Shown: positions 9,261-18,148 of the stretch, in pieces
Layout of the letters: every line of letters starts with the position of its first letter
Position numbering within the stretch: position 1 is the first letter of the stretch
NCBI GenBank assembly: GCA_026415035.1
Contig: JAOAHX010000004.1
Location: forward strand, 1 to 64,000
DNA from: Thermodesulfobacteriota bacterium
GTDB taxonomy: Bacteria; Desulfobacterota; BSN033; UBA1163
Reading direction: 5' to 3'
Length of the DNA stretch: 64,000 nucleotides
Position numbers and translations under genes: made by a program
Notes under the pieces: generated by a model
Seen by the model: only the letters and a program-made list of their open reading frames with translations
Databases searched by the model: none
Told to the model about the DNA's origin: nothing

Positions 9261-10410
9261 ATTTGGAAACCTCCTTCTGGGACCATTGGGGTTGTATCGT
9301 CCCCTTTTTGGGTTGTAAGGCGATGGCCAGTGGCCGATAGATCATATGGGTCCATTTGCCGAAAGGCATTTCGATGACGAGCATGGGCACGGCGATCAAC
9401 AGGTGAATGGCATAAAAGTAACAGGTGGCCAGTTCGAGTCCGGAGATCCTGCAGATATGGAGGATGATCCCGCTCAGGGCCGTCCCGAAGAGGAGGAGCA
9501 GAAAGGTCCAATCCTGAAGCTCGGACGATTTATAGACCTCTTTCTCCTTCTTCATCCGGTCGATGAGGATGCTGCCGGTGCCATAGAGGAGGAAGAAGGT
9601 GGCCAGATACCCGATCCATCTCTGGGGATGGAAGATGGGGTGGATCTCCTCGGTCTGGAACCACCTCAGGGCAAAGACCTTGACGAAGAGCATCATCAGG
9701 CAGCCCAGGCCGATGAAGAGGTGTTCCACCCACCGGCTCTTCCCCGTCGGACACTCGGCCATCTTTTTATAGGTGAAGAAGTGGACGAAGAAGGTCGCGA
9801 CGCGGGAGAGAAAGGAAGGGGCTTCTCCTCGGACCTGTTCGGCCCCTGATGAGACCATCCCGTACATCCGTAAGGCATTGGTCAAAAGGATCAGGAACGG
9901 AAGGAGAATCACCACCCATGTAAAATAGGTGATCATCGGAAACATATGGCCCACCCCCAGCCCCGTAGAGGCCAGTTCCGAGAGGCTCATCTTCGCCCCA
10001 TAGATGTGGTAGAGGACGATGAGCAGAAAGACGATGGCCGCGACGATGGCGAGAGAACCGATGTACCACCCTTTGGAGCGGTTGATCAGGGAGGCGATGC
10101 CGGTCCAGTCGTAGGCCGAGACCAGATACCGTCGCAGGGTCATCATCGATTCCTGGGGTTTGGTCTCCCGGGGGCAGGTCGTGGAGCAGTCGCCACAGTC
10201 GTGGCAGACCCAGGGATCGATGCTCTGAAGGAGGGCCTGCTTGACGCCCGTGATGACCATACGCATCGGCCTTCTCGGGAAGGTAGCCTGGTCCTGCGAG
10301 AGTTCACAGGCCAGGGTGCAGCTGCCACAGTTGAAACATCCCTCCGCATCGAATTTCCCGTATTTGCGGACTTCGGACATCAGTTTCAAATCTGCTTCGT
10401 AGTAATTCAT
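9247..10410 (-). CDS. qmoC: QmoC-like membrane iron-sulfur/cytochrome b subunit
   Basis: A 387-aa fusion of an HdrC-like ferredoxin part and an HdrE/NarI-like membrane part. Two CxxCxxCxxxC motifs (CFNCGSC... about residue 26 and CHDCGDC... about residue 68) bind [4Fe-4S] clusters. About six hydrophobic segments follow from residue 105, with histidines able to bind heme b. In sulfate reducers QmoC passes electrons between menaquinone and soluble Hdr-like subunits. Here it is the first gene of the hydrogenase operon, so it probably anchors HdrA-MvhADG to the inner face of the membrane. The frame opens at 10419 (GTG), but ATG at 10410 is correctly spaced from AGGAG. Confidence 0.85.
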   Translation of the reverse strand: MNYYEADLKLMSEVRKYGKFDAEGCFNCGSCTLACELSQDQATFPRRPMRMVITGVKQALLQSIDPWVCHDCGDCSTTCPRETKPQESMMTLRRYLVSAYDWTGIASLINRSKGWYIGSLAIVAAIVFLLIVLYHIYGAKMSLSELASTGLGVGHMFPMITYFTWVVILLPFLILLTNALRMYGMVSSGAEQVRGEAPSFLSRVATFFVHFFTYKKMAECPTGKSRWVEHLFIGLGCLMMLFVKVFALRWFQTEEIHPIFHPQRWIGYLATFFLLYGTGSILIDRMKKEKEVYKSSELQDWTFLLLLFGTALSGIILHICRISGLELATCYFYAIHLLIAVPMLVIEMPFGKWTHMIYRPLAIALQPKKGTIQPQWSQKEVSKYATA

Positions 10411-10447
10411 TCCCGCCACTCCTTTCTGAAGTTCTTGACCTCCGGGT

Positions 10448-10984
10448 TCATCCTCGACACGCCTTCAATACCTCCTGCGCAGCCAGGGGCAGGCTTTCTT
10501 GTAAGGGATCGGAGAGCCCTGGCTTCACCTCTTCGGGAAGGTGCGCGATCTGTCCGGCGATGATGAGGACCTCTATGTCGCAAAATTCCTTGAGCTCTTT
10601 GAGAAGATTGGAGGTTGGCATTTCGTGGAGGGTGAAGTCATCGATTTTATTCAGTGGCATCTCATCGATGTCGATCGGGAAGACCGTCCCGGGTTCCCTC
10701 CCGAGGTCGACGGCGTCTACGACGATGATCTTTTTGGGCCGATGGGACGAGAGGAGGATATCGAAGAGGATCCCTCGAACGCTGGTTCCTACATTGAGGA
10801 GGGAGACATTTTCCGGGACCCTTTCATGTTTCTGGAGATACTCGATCACGCAGGGGCCGAACCCGTCGTCTCCAAAGAGGATATTGCCACATCCCAAAAC
10901 GAGGATGTCTCGATACTGGGTCTCGCTTTCGTTCCGATATTCGACCTTCAGGATGCTTTCGTGGAAGTTGGGGGCTGACTTCAT
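10448..10984 (-). CDS. Hydrogenase maturation endopeptidase
   Basis: HycI/FrhD-type protease, 178 aa from the ATG at 10984. It has the family signatures GCGNILFGDDGFG near the N-terminus, an internal VDAVD metal-binding Asp and the HEMPTSNLL histidine region. These proteases bind the nickel in the immature large subunit and clip its C-terminal tail. It lies directly upstream of the qmoC-hdrA-mvhDGA operon (about 37 nt gap), so MvhA with its 25-residue tail after His455 is the obvious substrate. An in-frame upstream start at 11047 would add 21 residues of unconserved character. Confidence 0.88.
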   Translation of the reverse strand: MKSAPNFHESILKVEYRNESETQYRDILVLGCGNILFGDDGFGPCVIEYLQKHERVPENVSLLNVGTSVRGILFDILLSSHRPKKIIVVDAVDLGREPGTVFPIDIDEMPLNKIDDFTLHEMPTSNLLKELKEFCDIEVLIIAGQIAHLPEEVKPGLSDPLQESLPLAAQEVLKACRG

Positions 10985-11082
10985 GCCAGCTGGTTTTCCT
11001 CGTCCTTCAATCGGCGACGAAGTCCGTATGGATCTGCCAAAAGGCAATGGGGTGAGTTCCCCTTTTCAAAGGGCATTCATCC

Positions 11083-11271
11083 TTAACTCAAAAGGACCTC
11101 TCTCGCAACCCTCCGGGTATAGAGATAAAGTTTTCCGCCCTCTTCGAGGGTTTCTACCTCAAATCCTTCGCTCTTGTATTTTTTGGCCTTTTCGAGAGCG
11201 GTCTCCTTGTCCGGATATTCCATCCCATCCCAGACATACTTTTTATCTTTTTTCAAAACCTGAACTGGCAT
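11083..11271 (-). CDS. Small hypothetical protein
   Basis: A 62-aa charged protein (many Lys and Glu) with alternating beta-like segments. The ATG at 11271 follows a G-rich stretch that could serve as ribosome-binding site. It precedes the protease gene by about 100 nt on the same strand. I do not recognise a family. Its composition resembles its neighbours and the frame is clean, so it is probably a real gene at the head of the hydrogenase operon, but the function is unknown. Confidence 0.55.
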   Translation of the reverse strand: MPVQVLKKDKKYVWDGMEYPDKETALEKAKKYKSEGFEVETLEEGGKLYLYTRRVAREVLLS

Positions 11272-11535
11272 GACCGGCCCCCCCTACTATTATGAGGTAA
11301 AATCAATCAGGTGATATCGAGCTTTAATCTTTCAATGGTTCTATCAAAGCAGGTTCATTCTAAGAATTCACTTTCGAGGCAATGAGCAGAAGATGATGGC
11401 CAAGTTCACGAGATTTGTGAATAAATCCACGTGAAATGTAACACAAGCAAATTTTTTGTCAAGTCAAAAATGAGTACGTTGAAATCCATTGAGATATTAA
11501 CGTGTTACCGATTTTTGGGGATTTCCCGAAGGGGC

Positions 11536-11610
11536 AAATTTTCTGACAAAGGATGTCCCGATTTTTATTTTGGGATCGTTTTGGTTATAATGTTGCACCA
11601 AATTTTCTGA
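11536..11610. repeat. 11-bp direct repeat flanking the hypB promoter
   Basis: AAATTTTCTGA occurs at 11536-11546 and again at 11600-11610, 64 nt apart (start to start), on either side of the TATAAT box. It could be a pair of regulator half-sites controlling hypBA. No known regulator is assigned. Confidence 0.4.
11564..11591 (+). promoter_or_regulatory. Possible sigma-70 promoter for hypBA
   Basis: A perfect TATAAT (11586-11591) lies 34 nt before the hypB ATG. The best -35 at 16 nt spacing is TTTATT (11564-11569), which is weak, so an activator may be needed. Confidence 0.4.
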
Positions 11611-11625
11611 AGAAAGGAAGAGAGG

Positions 11626-12297
11626 ATGAAAGTCGTTAGACCGAGAGGTCCGGAAATTTTCGACATCGAGCTGGAGAAGGATCTGCTGGACAAAAATAGG
11701 CGCCTTGCAAGAGAGAACAGGAAAAGATTCGATCGGTACAAAATCACCGCCATCGACGTCATGGGCTCCATCGGTTCGGGAAAGACCTCCTTGATCAAAG
11801 CCCTTTTGAAGAAGCTGAAGATGGGCGAGGCGGTCGGCGTGATCGCCGGAGACCTCACGACCACGATCGATGCCGAGAGAATCCAGGAGGAAGGCGCACG
11901 GGTCATCCAGATCAACACCGGAAAGGAGTGCCACCTCGACGCCCATCTGGTTGGCCATGCCCTCGAGAAGATGGATCTCGACGGGATCCGGATCCTCTTC
12001 ATCGAAAATGTGGGCAATCTCATCTGTCCTGGAGAATTTCCCCTGGGCACCCATAAGCGCATCGTCGTGACCTCGGTCACCGAAGGGCCCTACATGATCA
12101 TCAAACATCCCTATATCTTCAAACAGGCCGATGTCATCGTCCTCAATAAGATCGACCTCGCCAAGGCGATGAACGTGAGCCCCGCTCAGTTGAAGGCCGA
12201 TGCGGAAAGGGTCAATCCCCGGGCGGCCTTCGTCAAGGTCAATGCCCTCAGAGGGACGGGGATCGCCGAAGTGATCCGTCACCTGAATCTCTCTTGA
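11626..12297 (+). CDS. hypB: Hydrogenase nickel incorporation GTPase HypB
   Basis: 223-aa SIMIBI-class GTPase that drives nickel insertion into the hydrogenase large subunit together with HypA. The P-loop GSIGSGKTS is at residues 47-55. The metal-binding Cys/His segment GKECHLDAH and the NKID base-specificity motif are present. It lacks both the CxxCGC N-terminus and the His-rich nickel-storage tract found in some HypB proteins. It is followed by hypA at a 40-nt spacing on the same strand. Confidence 0.95.
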   Translation: MKVVRPRGPEIFDIELEKDLLDKNRRLARENRKRFDRYKITAIDVMGSIGSGKTSLIKALLKKLKMGEAVGVIAGDLTTTIDAERIQEEGARVIQINTGKECHLDAHLVGHALEKMDLDGIRILFIENVGNLICPGEFPLGTHKRIVVTSVTEGPYMIIKHPYIFKQADVIVLNKIDLAKAMNVSPAQLKADAERVNPRAAFVKVNALRGTGIAEVIRHLNLS

Positions 12298-12337
12298 AGC
12301 TCGAGGACATCGCCCCGATGGGATTCGAAACGGACCG

Positions 12338-12709
12338 ATGCACGAATTTTCGGTCGCCTCCGACATCGTCGATCAAGTTCTCGAGGCAGCCCGAAAGAGA
12401 GGGGGAAAGCGGGTCCTCTCCGTCCGCCTCGACATCGGAGAGCTGACCCTCCTCAACGCGGAACAACTCCTCTTCTGGGTGAAGGAGCTCTTCAAAGGTT
12501 CGATCGCCGAGAATGCTGAGATTGCGGTCAAGATCATCAAGGCCAGGATCTCCTGCGCGGAGTGCGGCTACCGAGGAGGCACCCGAGAGGATCAATGCGA
12601 TGCGATCGGCCACCAAATCCTTCCCCTATGCCCTCGGTGTGGTTCCCTCCAAGTCGAGATCGAAAGGGGAAGGGAGTGTCTCCTCAGAGGGATTCGGGCC
12701 GAGAGGTAA
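12338..12709 (+). CDS. hypA: Hydrogenase nickel metallochaperone HypA
   Basis: A 123-aa metallochaperone. The nickel ligands are Met1, His2 and Glu3 at the N-terminus (MHEFS), and the zinc site is formed by Cys73, Cys76, Cys98 and Cys101. The segment between the zinc cysteines, with several polar residues and an extra Cys87, is longer than in the E. coli protein. It is co-oriented with hypB and convergent with hypE, which ends 19 nt away. Confidence 0.93.
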   Translation: MHEFSVASDIVDQVLEAARKRGGKRVLSVRLDIGELTLLNAEQLLFWVKELFKGSIAENAEIAVKIIKARISCAECGYRGGTREDQCDAIGHQILPLCPRCGSLQVEIERGRECLLRGIRAER

Positions 12710-12728
12710 AGGCAGAGGTCTCGTTCCC

Positions 12729-13739
12729 TCAGCAGATCCTCGGATACTGGGTGCCAGTGAGCATATCGAGGATGCGGTGGCCTCCGATGAGGGTATGGAG
12801 GACGACCTTCCCGGGGTGGTCCGCCACGACCCTCCCGATGATCCGGCTCTCCCTGCCCAGAGGATGGGCTCTCATCGCCTCAAGGAGGCGCTCCGCATCT
12901 GATCTCGGGCAGAGGGCAATCAGTTTCCCCTCGTTCGCGAGATAGAGCGGATCGAGCCCCAGCAGTTCGCAGATCCCTTTTACGGATTCCCTCACAGGGA
13001 TCTCTCTCTCCTCGAGGACGATCCCGACATTAGACTTTGAGGCGATCTCGTTCAGCGTCGTCGCCAGCCCGCCCCGGGTGGGGTCGCGCATACATCGGAT
13101 CGACGGGCAGGCCCCGAGCATCATTTGGACCAGGTCGTTCAAGGGAGCACAATCGCTCTTCAGATCACCCTCGAAGCGAAATCCCTCCCTCTGGGAGAGG
13201 ATGGCAAGTTCGTGGTCTCCGAGGAAGCCGCTGAGCAGGATCGCATCTCCGGGTCTGGCCTTCATCCCCGAGAGTTCGAGGCCGGGTTTAACCCATCCAA
13301 TTCCTGCCGTATTGATGAAAAGCTTATCTGCCGCGCCATGCTCGACCACCTTGGTGTCGCCGGTAACGATCTCGACCTTCGCCTCTTCCGCGGTCTGGCG
13401 GATGGAAGAGAGGATCCTTTTCAGGTCGGAGAGAGGAAAACCCTCCTCGATGATGAAGGAGAGGCTGAGAAAGGCGGGGATGGCCCCGAGCATGGAGAGG
13501 TCGTTGACCGTGCCACAGACCGCAAGCCTTCCGATGTCTCCTCCCGGGAAAAAGAGGGGGTTGACCACATAGGAGTCGGTCGTAAAGGCGATCGGTCCGC
13601 TTCGGGGGTCGATCCTTGCGCTGTCATCGAGGAGACGGAGCATGGGATTGGAGAACTCCGGCAGGAAGAGCTGTTCGATGAGATCGTGCGCAAGCTTTCC
13701 GCCACTTCCGTGGGCAAGGAGGATCTTCTCATCGGACAT
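12729..13739 (-). CDS. hypE: Hydrogenase maturation protein HypE
   Basis: 336-aa AIRS/PurM-fold ATP-dependent dehydratase that converts the S-carbamoyl group on its C-terminal Cys to thiocyanate, the source of the Fe-bound CN. The N-terminal glycine-rich HGSGGK, the metal-binding DDSA and the terminal PRIC with Cys336 are all present. The fold is shared with SelD and ThiL, but the PRIC tail makes HypE certain. It is the last gene of hypF-hypC-hypD-hypE and lies 9 nt after hypD. Confidence 0.97.
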   Translation of the reverse strand: MSDEKILLAHGSGGKLAHDLIEQLFLPEFSNPMLRLLDDSARIDPRSGPIAFTTDSYVVNPLFFPGGDIGRLAVCGTVNDLSMLGAIPAFLSLSFIIEEGFPLSDLKRILSSIRQTAEEAKVEIVTGDTKVVEHGAADKLFINTAGIGWVKPGLELSGMKARPGDAILLSGFLGDHELAILSQREGFRFEGDLKSDCAPLNDLVQMMLGACPSIRCMRDPTRGGLATTLNEIASKSNVGIVLEEREIPVRESVKGICELLGLDPLYLANEGKLIALCPRSDAERLLEAMRAHPLGRESRIIGRVVADHPGKVVLHTLIGGHRILDMLTGTQYPRIC

Positions 13740-13748
13740 AGGGCTTCC

Positions 13749-14840
13749 TCATTGGCTCCTTTCCGGAGGAAAGCGATAGTAGGTATGGCAGGTGCCTTCG
13801 AAGGAAACCATACATGGGCCAACAGGCTCCTCAGGATGGCAGACCGTCCCAAAGAGACGGCACTCCAGAGGAGAACGGACCCCCTGAATCACCTCTCCAC
13901 AGAGGCACTCGGGATGCTCGATCGAGGGTTCCACTTCAATGTCGAAGCTTCGGGCATCCAGATCGGCATAGGCCTCTTTGAACCGATACCCGCTCTCCGG
14001 TATCGGTCCGAGACCCCGCCAGAGGGCGCCGTCCACCTCGAAGACCTCGGCGATCGCCTCCCTCGCCCGGGCGTTTCCGTCCTCCTCGACGACCCTCCGG
14101 TATTGGATCTCGACCTCCGGCCTCTCCTCCTCGATCTGGCGGAGGAGCATATAGATCCCCTGGAGGATGTCGAGGGGTTCGAAGCCCGCGATGACGCAGG
14201 CCTTGCCGAACTCCTTTACAATGAACCGATAGGGGTTGACCCCAAGGATGGTGGAGACATGGCCGGGAAGGAGGAACCCGTCGACCTTCACCCGGTTCGA
14301 TTTTAGGAGGGCCGAAAGGGCAGGGGGAATCCGCTTCTGGCTGTTGAGGATAAAGAGGTTTCGGATCCCCTCCTCCTTGGCCTTCCGGATCGCCACCGAG
14401 ATCGTAGGGGTCGTGGTCTCGAATCCGATGGCGAAAAAGACCACCCTTCGCGTCGGGTTCTCCCGGGCGATCCGGATGAGGTCGAGGGACGAGTAGATCA
14501 TCCGGATGTCCCTTCCCTCGGCCTTCTCCTTCTGGAGGCTCGACCGCGAGCCCGGGACCTTCATCATGTCGCCGAAGGTGAGGAGGATCGTCCCGTTCTG
14601 CCGGGCCAGGGCGAGGCCGAGATCGATATCCTGATTGGGGGTGACGCAGACCGGGCAGCCCGGACCCGAAAGGAGCCTCACCTGCTCCGGCAAAAGGTTC
14701 CTCAGCCCCGAACGGAAGATGGAAACGGTATGGGTCCCGCAGACCTCCATGAGTTGTACAGGCCGTTTGGAGGTCTTCTCGATCCTCTTCAGGATTCCCC
14801 TGGCCAGGTCCCCATCCCGAAATTCATCGATGAACTTCAT
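13749..14840 (-). CDS. hypD: Hydrogenase maturation protein HypD
   Basis: A 363-aa iron-sulfur scaffold on which, with HypC, the Fe(CN)2CO unit is assembled. The conserved motifs MEVCGTHT, GPGCPVC and AIGFETTTPT are present, as are the C-terminal cysteines (ECLCGEVIQG and a later CRLFG) that ligate the [4Fe-4S] cluster. Its ATG overlaps the hypC stop (ATGA), so the HypC and HypD partners are translationally coupled. Confidence 0.97.
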   Translation of the reverse strand: MKFIDEFRDGDLARGILKRIEKTSKRPVQLMEVCGTHTVSIFRSGLRNLLPEQVRLLSGPGCPVCVTPNQDIDLGLALARQNGTILLTFGDMMKVPGSRSSLQKEKAEGRDIRMIYSSLDLIRIARENPTRRVVFFAIGFETTTPTISVAIRKAKEEGIRNLFILNSQKRIPPALSALLKSNRVKVDGFLLPGHVSTILGVNPYRFIVKEFGKACVIAGFEPLDILQGIYMLLRQIEEERPEVEIQYRRVVEEDGNARAREAIAEVFEVDGALWRGLGPIPESGYRFKEAYADLDARSFDIEVEPSIEHPECLCGEVIQGVRSPLECRLFGTVCHPEEPVGPCMVSFEGTCHTYYRFPPERSQ

Positions 14841-15055
14841 GCCGACTCTGCAAGCTCGTTCAGAATCCTTAAGGTCTCCTGCGCCTCGGCCTCGTCCACT
14901 TTATGGATGGCAAATCCGGAGTGGATGAGGACATAATCTCCGACCGAGACATCGGGGCAGAGCTCGATGGAGATCTCCCGGGTCACGCCTCCCACGTCAA
15001 CCTTGGCCACATCCTTTTCGATTTCGACGATCTGTCCGGGGATGCCTAAACACAT
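14837..15055 (-). CDS. hypC: Hydrogenase maturation chaperone HypC
   Basis: A 72-aa HypC/HupF-family chaperone starting MCLGIPG. Cys2, exposed after Met removal, binds the iron of the Fe(CN)2CO precursor and the hydrogenase large subunit. The rest is the usual small beta-barrel with a C-terminal helix. It overlaps the hypF end by 10 nt and hypD by 4 nt. Confidence 0.96.
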   Translation of the reverse strand: MCLGIPGQIVEIEKDVAKVDVGGVTREISIELCPDVSVGDYVLIHSGFAIHKVDEAEAQETLRILNELAESA

Positions 15056-17325
15056 GAGAACAACCTCGCCTGGGCGATGACCGCCTGGCCGAGCGAGAGG
15101 CCTCCGTCGTTGGCCGGGACCTGATGGTGGAGGAAGGTCTCGAATCCTTCCTTTTTTAGGGCTTCTGTGGTCAGGCTGAGGAGGAAGATGTTCTGGAAGA
15201 CCCCTCCGCTCAGGACGACCCGATGAAGCCCCTCCTGGGCTCGAAGGGCCTTGCAGGTTTCGACGATCATCCGGCCCACCGTTCGATGGAATTTGCCCGA
15301 GATTTTAGATGGGGAAATCCCCTCTGTCAAATCGGCCACCACCCCCCGGATCACGGGAGAGGGATCGATCACAAAGGGCCGCTCCTCTCCCAAAAGATGG
15401 AAGGGGTAATCCTCCTCGACCTCTTGGTCCGCCATCGACTCCAGTTCGATGGCCGCCTGGCCTTCGTAGTTGACCTCGTCCCTCACCGAAAGGAGCGAGG
15501 CGATGGCATCGAAGAACCTTCCCATGCTCGAGGTCAGGGGGGTATTGACCTTTTTGTGGATGGCCTCTTGCAGAATGGCCCACTTCCCAAGGTCGACCCT
15601 GTCCATCAGATCGATCTTCAAGGAGGCCCACTCCTGGCCGAAGGCCTCCGAAAGGTAGACCATGGCCATCCTCCAGGGCTGTCGGATCGCCTTCGACCCT
15701 CCGGGCAAGGGGACCTTCTTCAGATGGGCCAGCCTTTTGAATTCCTTCGGACTGACCTTCAGGAATTCGCCTCCCCAGATCGTGCCGTCAGTTCCGAATC
15801 CGGTCCCGTCGAAGGCCACGCCGATCACCTCTCCCTCGATCCCATTTTCGGCCATGCAGCTGACGATGTGGGCGTGGTGGTGTTGGACTCCCACTTTGGG
15901 AAGGTCCGGGATGGCAAGGGCGTATTTCGTGGAGAGGTAGTCGGGATGGAGGTCGTAGGCCACGGCCTTCGGCTCGATGTTGAAGAGCCGTTTGAAATGC
16001 TCGATCCCCTCTTCGAAGGAGGAGAGGGTTTCGAGGTTTTCGAGGTCTCCGATGTGGTGGCTTAAGAAGGCGTAGGGCCCACGGGTGAGGCAGAAGGTGT
16101 TCTTCAGCTCTCCGCCGCAGGCCAGGATCATCTCGAGAGAGAAAGGGAGCTTGATGGGAAAGGGGACATATCCCCTCGATCGTCTAAGGAAGTAGGGCCT
16201 CTTGCCGAAGACCCTCAGGACCGAATCGTCACACCGGATATGGATCTCCCTGTCGTGAAGAAGGAAAAAGTCCGCGATCTCCCTGAGCCGGTTTATCGCC
16301 TCCTCGTTTTTGTAGGCGATCGGCTCTTCGCTCTTGTTTCCGCTCGTCATGACAAGGGTCCTAAGGTTCCCGCGGAGGAGGAGATGGTGAAGGGGGGAAT
16401 AAGGGAGCATCACCCCCAGGGTGTTCTGATAGGGGGCCACAGAGGGAGCAATCGGAATGTTCCTTTTTCTCTTTAAAATCACGATAGGCCTTTCCGTCCC
16501 CTTAAGGAGCCTCTCCTCCTCGGGGTCGACCTCGCAATACCTTTTGACCTCTTCGAGATCCCGGCACATGAGGGCGAAGGGTTTGTCTTCTCGAAACTTT
16601 CTGGATCGGAGGGTGGAGACCGCCTCTTCGTTGGTCGCATCGCAGGCCAGGTGGAAACCTCCGATCCCTTTGACGGCAAGGATGGCCCCTTTCTCGAGAA
16701 GGTCGAGGGCTGTCTCTATCGGATCGCCCGGGAGTTGGTGACCCTGTCGATCCCTCAGTTCGATGCGAGGGCCACAGGAAGGGCAGGCATTGGGCTGGGC
16801 ATGGAAACGCCTGTCGGAAGGATCCTCATACTCTTTCTGACAAGAAGGGCACATGACAAATGCCGTCATGGTCGTCTTGTGCCTGTCATAAGGGATGTCC
16901 TGGATGATGGTGAACCTTGGGCCGCAGAGGGTGCAGTTGATGAAGGGGTATCGAAACCTGACGTTTTCGGGCGAAAAGAGCTCCGCCAAACAGGCCTCGC
17001 AGGTGGCAAGATCCGGGGAGATGAGGGTGAATTTTTCCGGGGCCTCCTCGCTCTGCCGGATCTCAAAATCGGAGTAGCCTACGGGCGGTAGGTAGTTGAC
17101 CTCAAAGGTCTCGATCCGGGCAAGAGCGGGGGCCAGGGCTGGGATGTCCCGAATGAACCGCTCGAGATTTCCATCCCCGCTTTCGGCCTCGATGAAGACC
17201 CCTTGCTCGTTATTGAGGACCCATCCACGGATCTCGCGACGTTTCGCCAGGTTGTAGATGAAGGGCCTGAACCCAATCCCCTGGACGATCCCGGTGATTC
17301 GGATGGTCGCTCGCCTAAGCCTCAT
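15046..17325 (-). CDS. hypF: Carbamoyltransferase HypF
   Basis: 759 aa, full length. Domains in order are an acylphosphatase-like domain (1-90, with GIGFRPF), two C4 zinc fingers (about 110-185, CEAC...CTLC and CPSC...CPSCG), a YrdC-like nucleotide-binding domain (about 200-385) and a Kae1-like domain with the metal motif HHHAH (about 475). It converts carbamoyl phosphate and ATP to carbamoyl-AMP and passes the carbamoyl to HypE Cys336. It is the first gene of the minus-strand hypFCDE operon, divergent from the coiled-coil gene at 17450. Confidence 0.97.
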   Translation of the reverse strand: MRLRRATIRITGIVQGIGFRPFIYNLAKRREIRGWVLNNEQGVFIEAESGDGNLERFIRDIPALAPALARIETFEVNYLPPVGYSDFEIRQSEEAPEKFTLISPDLATCEACLAELFSPENVRFRYPFINCTLCGPRFTIIQDIPYDRHKTTMTAFVMCPSCQKEYEDPSDRRFHAQPNACPSCGPRIELRDRQGHQLPGDPIETALDLLEKGAILAVKGIGGFHLACDATNEEAVSTLRSRKFREDKPFALMCRDLEEVKRYCEVDPEEERLLKGTERPIVILKRKRNIPIAPSVAPYQNTLGVMLPYSPLHHLLLRGNLRTLVMTSGNKSEEPIAYKNEEAINRLREIADFFLLHDREIHIRCDDSVLRVFGKRPYFLRRSRGYVPFPIKLPFSLEMILACGGELKNTFCLTRGPYAFLSHHIGDLENLETLSSFEEGIEHFKRLFNIEPKAVAYDLHPDYLSTKYALAIPDLPKVGVQHHHAHIVSCMAENGIEGEVIGVAFDGTGFGTDGTIWGGEFLKVSPKEFKRLAHLKKVPLPGGSKAIRQPWRMAMVYLSEAFGQEWASLKIDLMDRVDLGKWAILQEAIHKKVNTPLTSSMGRFFDAIASLLSVRDEVNYEGQAAIELESMADQEVEEDYPFHLLGEERPFVIDPSPVIRGVVADLTEGISPSKISGKFHRTVGRMIVETCKALRAQEGLHRVVLSGGVFQNIFLLSLTTEALKKEGFETFLHHQVPANDGGLSLGQAVIAQARLFSCV

Positions 17326-17449
17326 ACACCTATACTAACCTTTTTTAGAGGGTTTTTCTAATGGGGGACCTGGTGGCAAAAAAAGATTGATCTTCCCCAC
17401 CCTTCTATGATATGGACAGAGAAGGGCGCAGCAAGAAAGGAGAGAGCCT

Positions 17450-18148
17450 ATGGAGAAGGAGCGAATGGAACTCTTCGAACAGAAGTTATTCAGTATTGCC
17501 AGGCGGGACGACGTGGAGAGGATGAGGCAGGAGTTCCTCGCCCTTATCCGAAGGTTAAAGGAGGAGCAGAAAGAGTCGGCCCTCAGGTGGCTGGAGGGGG
17601 TTCAGTCGGAGCTTGAGGGATTGAAAAGGGAGGCCAAGGTCGACCTCGGCCCGATCATGGACGGGATGAACGAACTTGGTTCGAAGATCGAGGCCCTCCT
17701 TTTCCAAATGTTCCAATCCCTGGAGCCCAAGATCAAAGAGGTGGTGGCAAGTGCCATCCGGGCAGGCTTGGAAGAGGTATCCCTCGGTCATCGGGAATTG
17801 AAGGAGGAGATCCGCTCTGGCCTCTTGAAACAGGAAGGACAGCTGACCTCCTCTTTCCGTTCCATCCAAGAGGAGGAGAGGGCGACCCTCCATCGATTCG
17901 GCACCGAGCTGAAGACCGAGATCCTCCAACGGACGGAGGGGTTCGATCAGTTGAAGGGCCTCCTTCAAAATGTGTCCGGCGAGATTGAAAGCCTGAACGA
18001 AAGGGTGAGGGATGGATTTCTGGAGGTTCGGGAGGAACTGGGCGCGATGATCAAGTTCTCTTACGCCGACCTCGATAAAAGGATCACCGCCCTGGAGGCC
18101 CGGGTCAAGGCCCTCGAAAAGAAGGTATTGCCTTCAGGGAATCTATGA
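17450..18148 (+). CDS. Coiled-coil protein of unknown function
   Basis: A 232-aa, highly charged protein that is almost entirely helical, with heptad patterns in several segments (for example around 20-60 and 185-228). It has no signal peptide, membrane segment or catalytic motif. A good AAGGAG precedes the ATG. The pattern resembles tail-fibre-like or tether helices, but no family is recognised. Its 3' end overlaps the convergent nucleotidyltransferase gene by 6 nt, and it is divergent from hypF. Confidence 0.7.
   Translation: MEKERMELFEQKLFSIARRDDVERMRQEFLALIRRLKEEQKESALRWLEGVQSELEGLKREAKVDLGPIMDGMNELGSKIEALLFQMFQSLEPKIKEVVASAIRAGLEEVSLGHRELKEEIRSGLLKQEGQLTSSFRSIQEEERATLHRFGTELKTEILQRTEGFDQLKGLLQNVSGEIESLNERVRDGFLEVREELGAMIKFSYADLDKRITALEARVKALEKKVLPSGNL

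Larger units (their letters stand above)
11272..11625. other. AT-rich divergent intergenic region upstream of hypB
   Basis: About 354 nt without a gene, clearly richer in A+T than its surroundings, between the minus-strand hydrogenase operon and plus-strand hypBA. It probably carries promoters for both directions. An 11-bp direct repeat and a TATAAT box lie at its right end; I see no further gene or RNA. Confidence 0.6.

Noticed and set aside
12729-13739. SelD (selenophosphate synthetase) identity, tempting because of the nearby Sec genes
   Set aside because: The C-terminal PRIC and its place after hypD make it HypE; the N-terminal Cys/Sec motif of SelD is absent.
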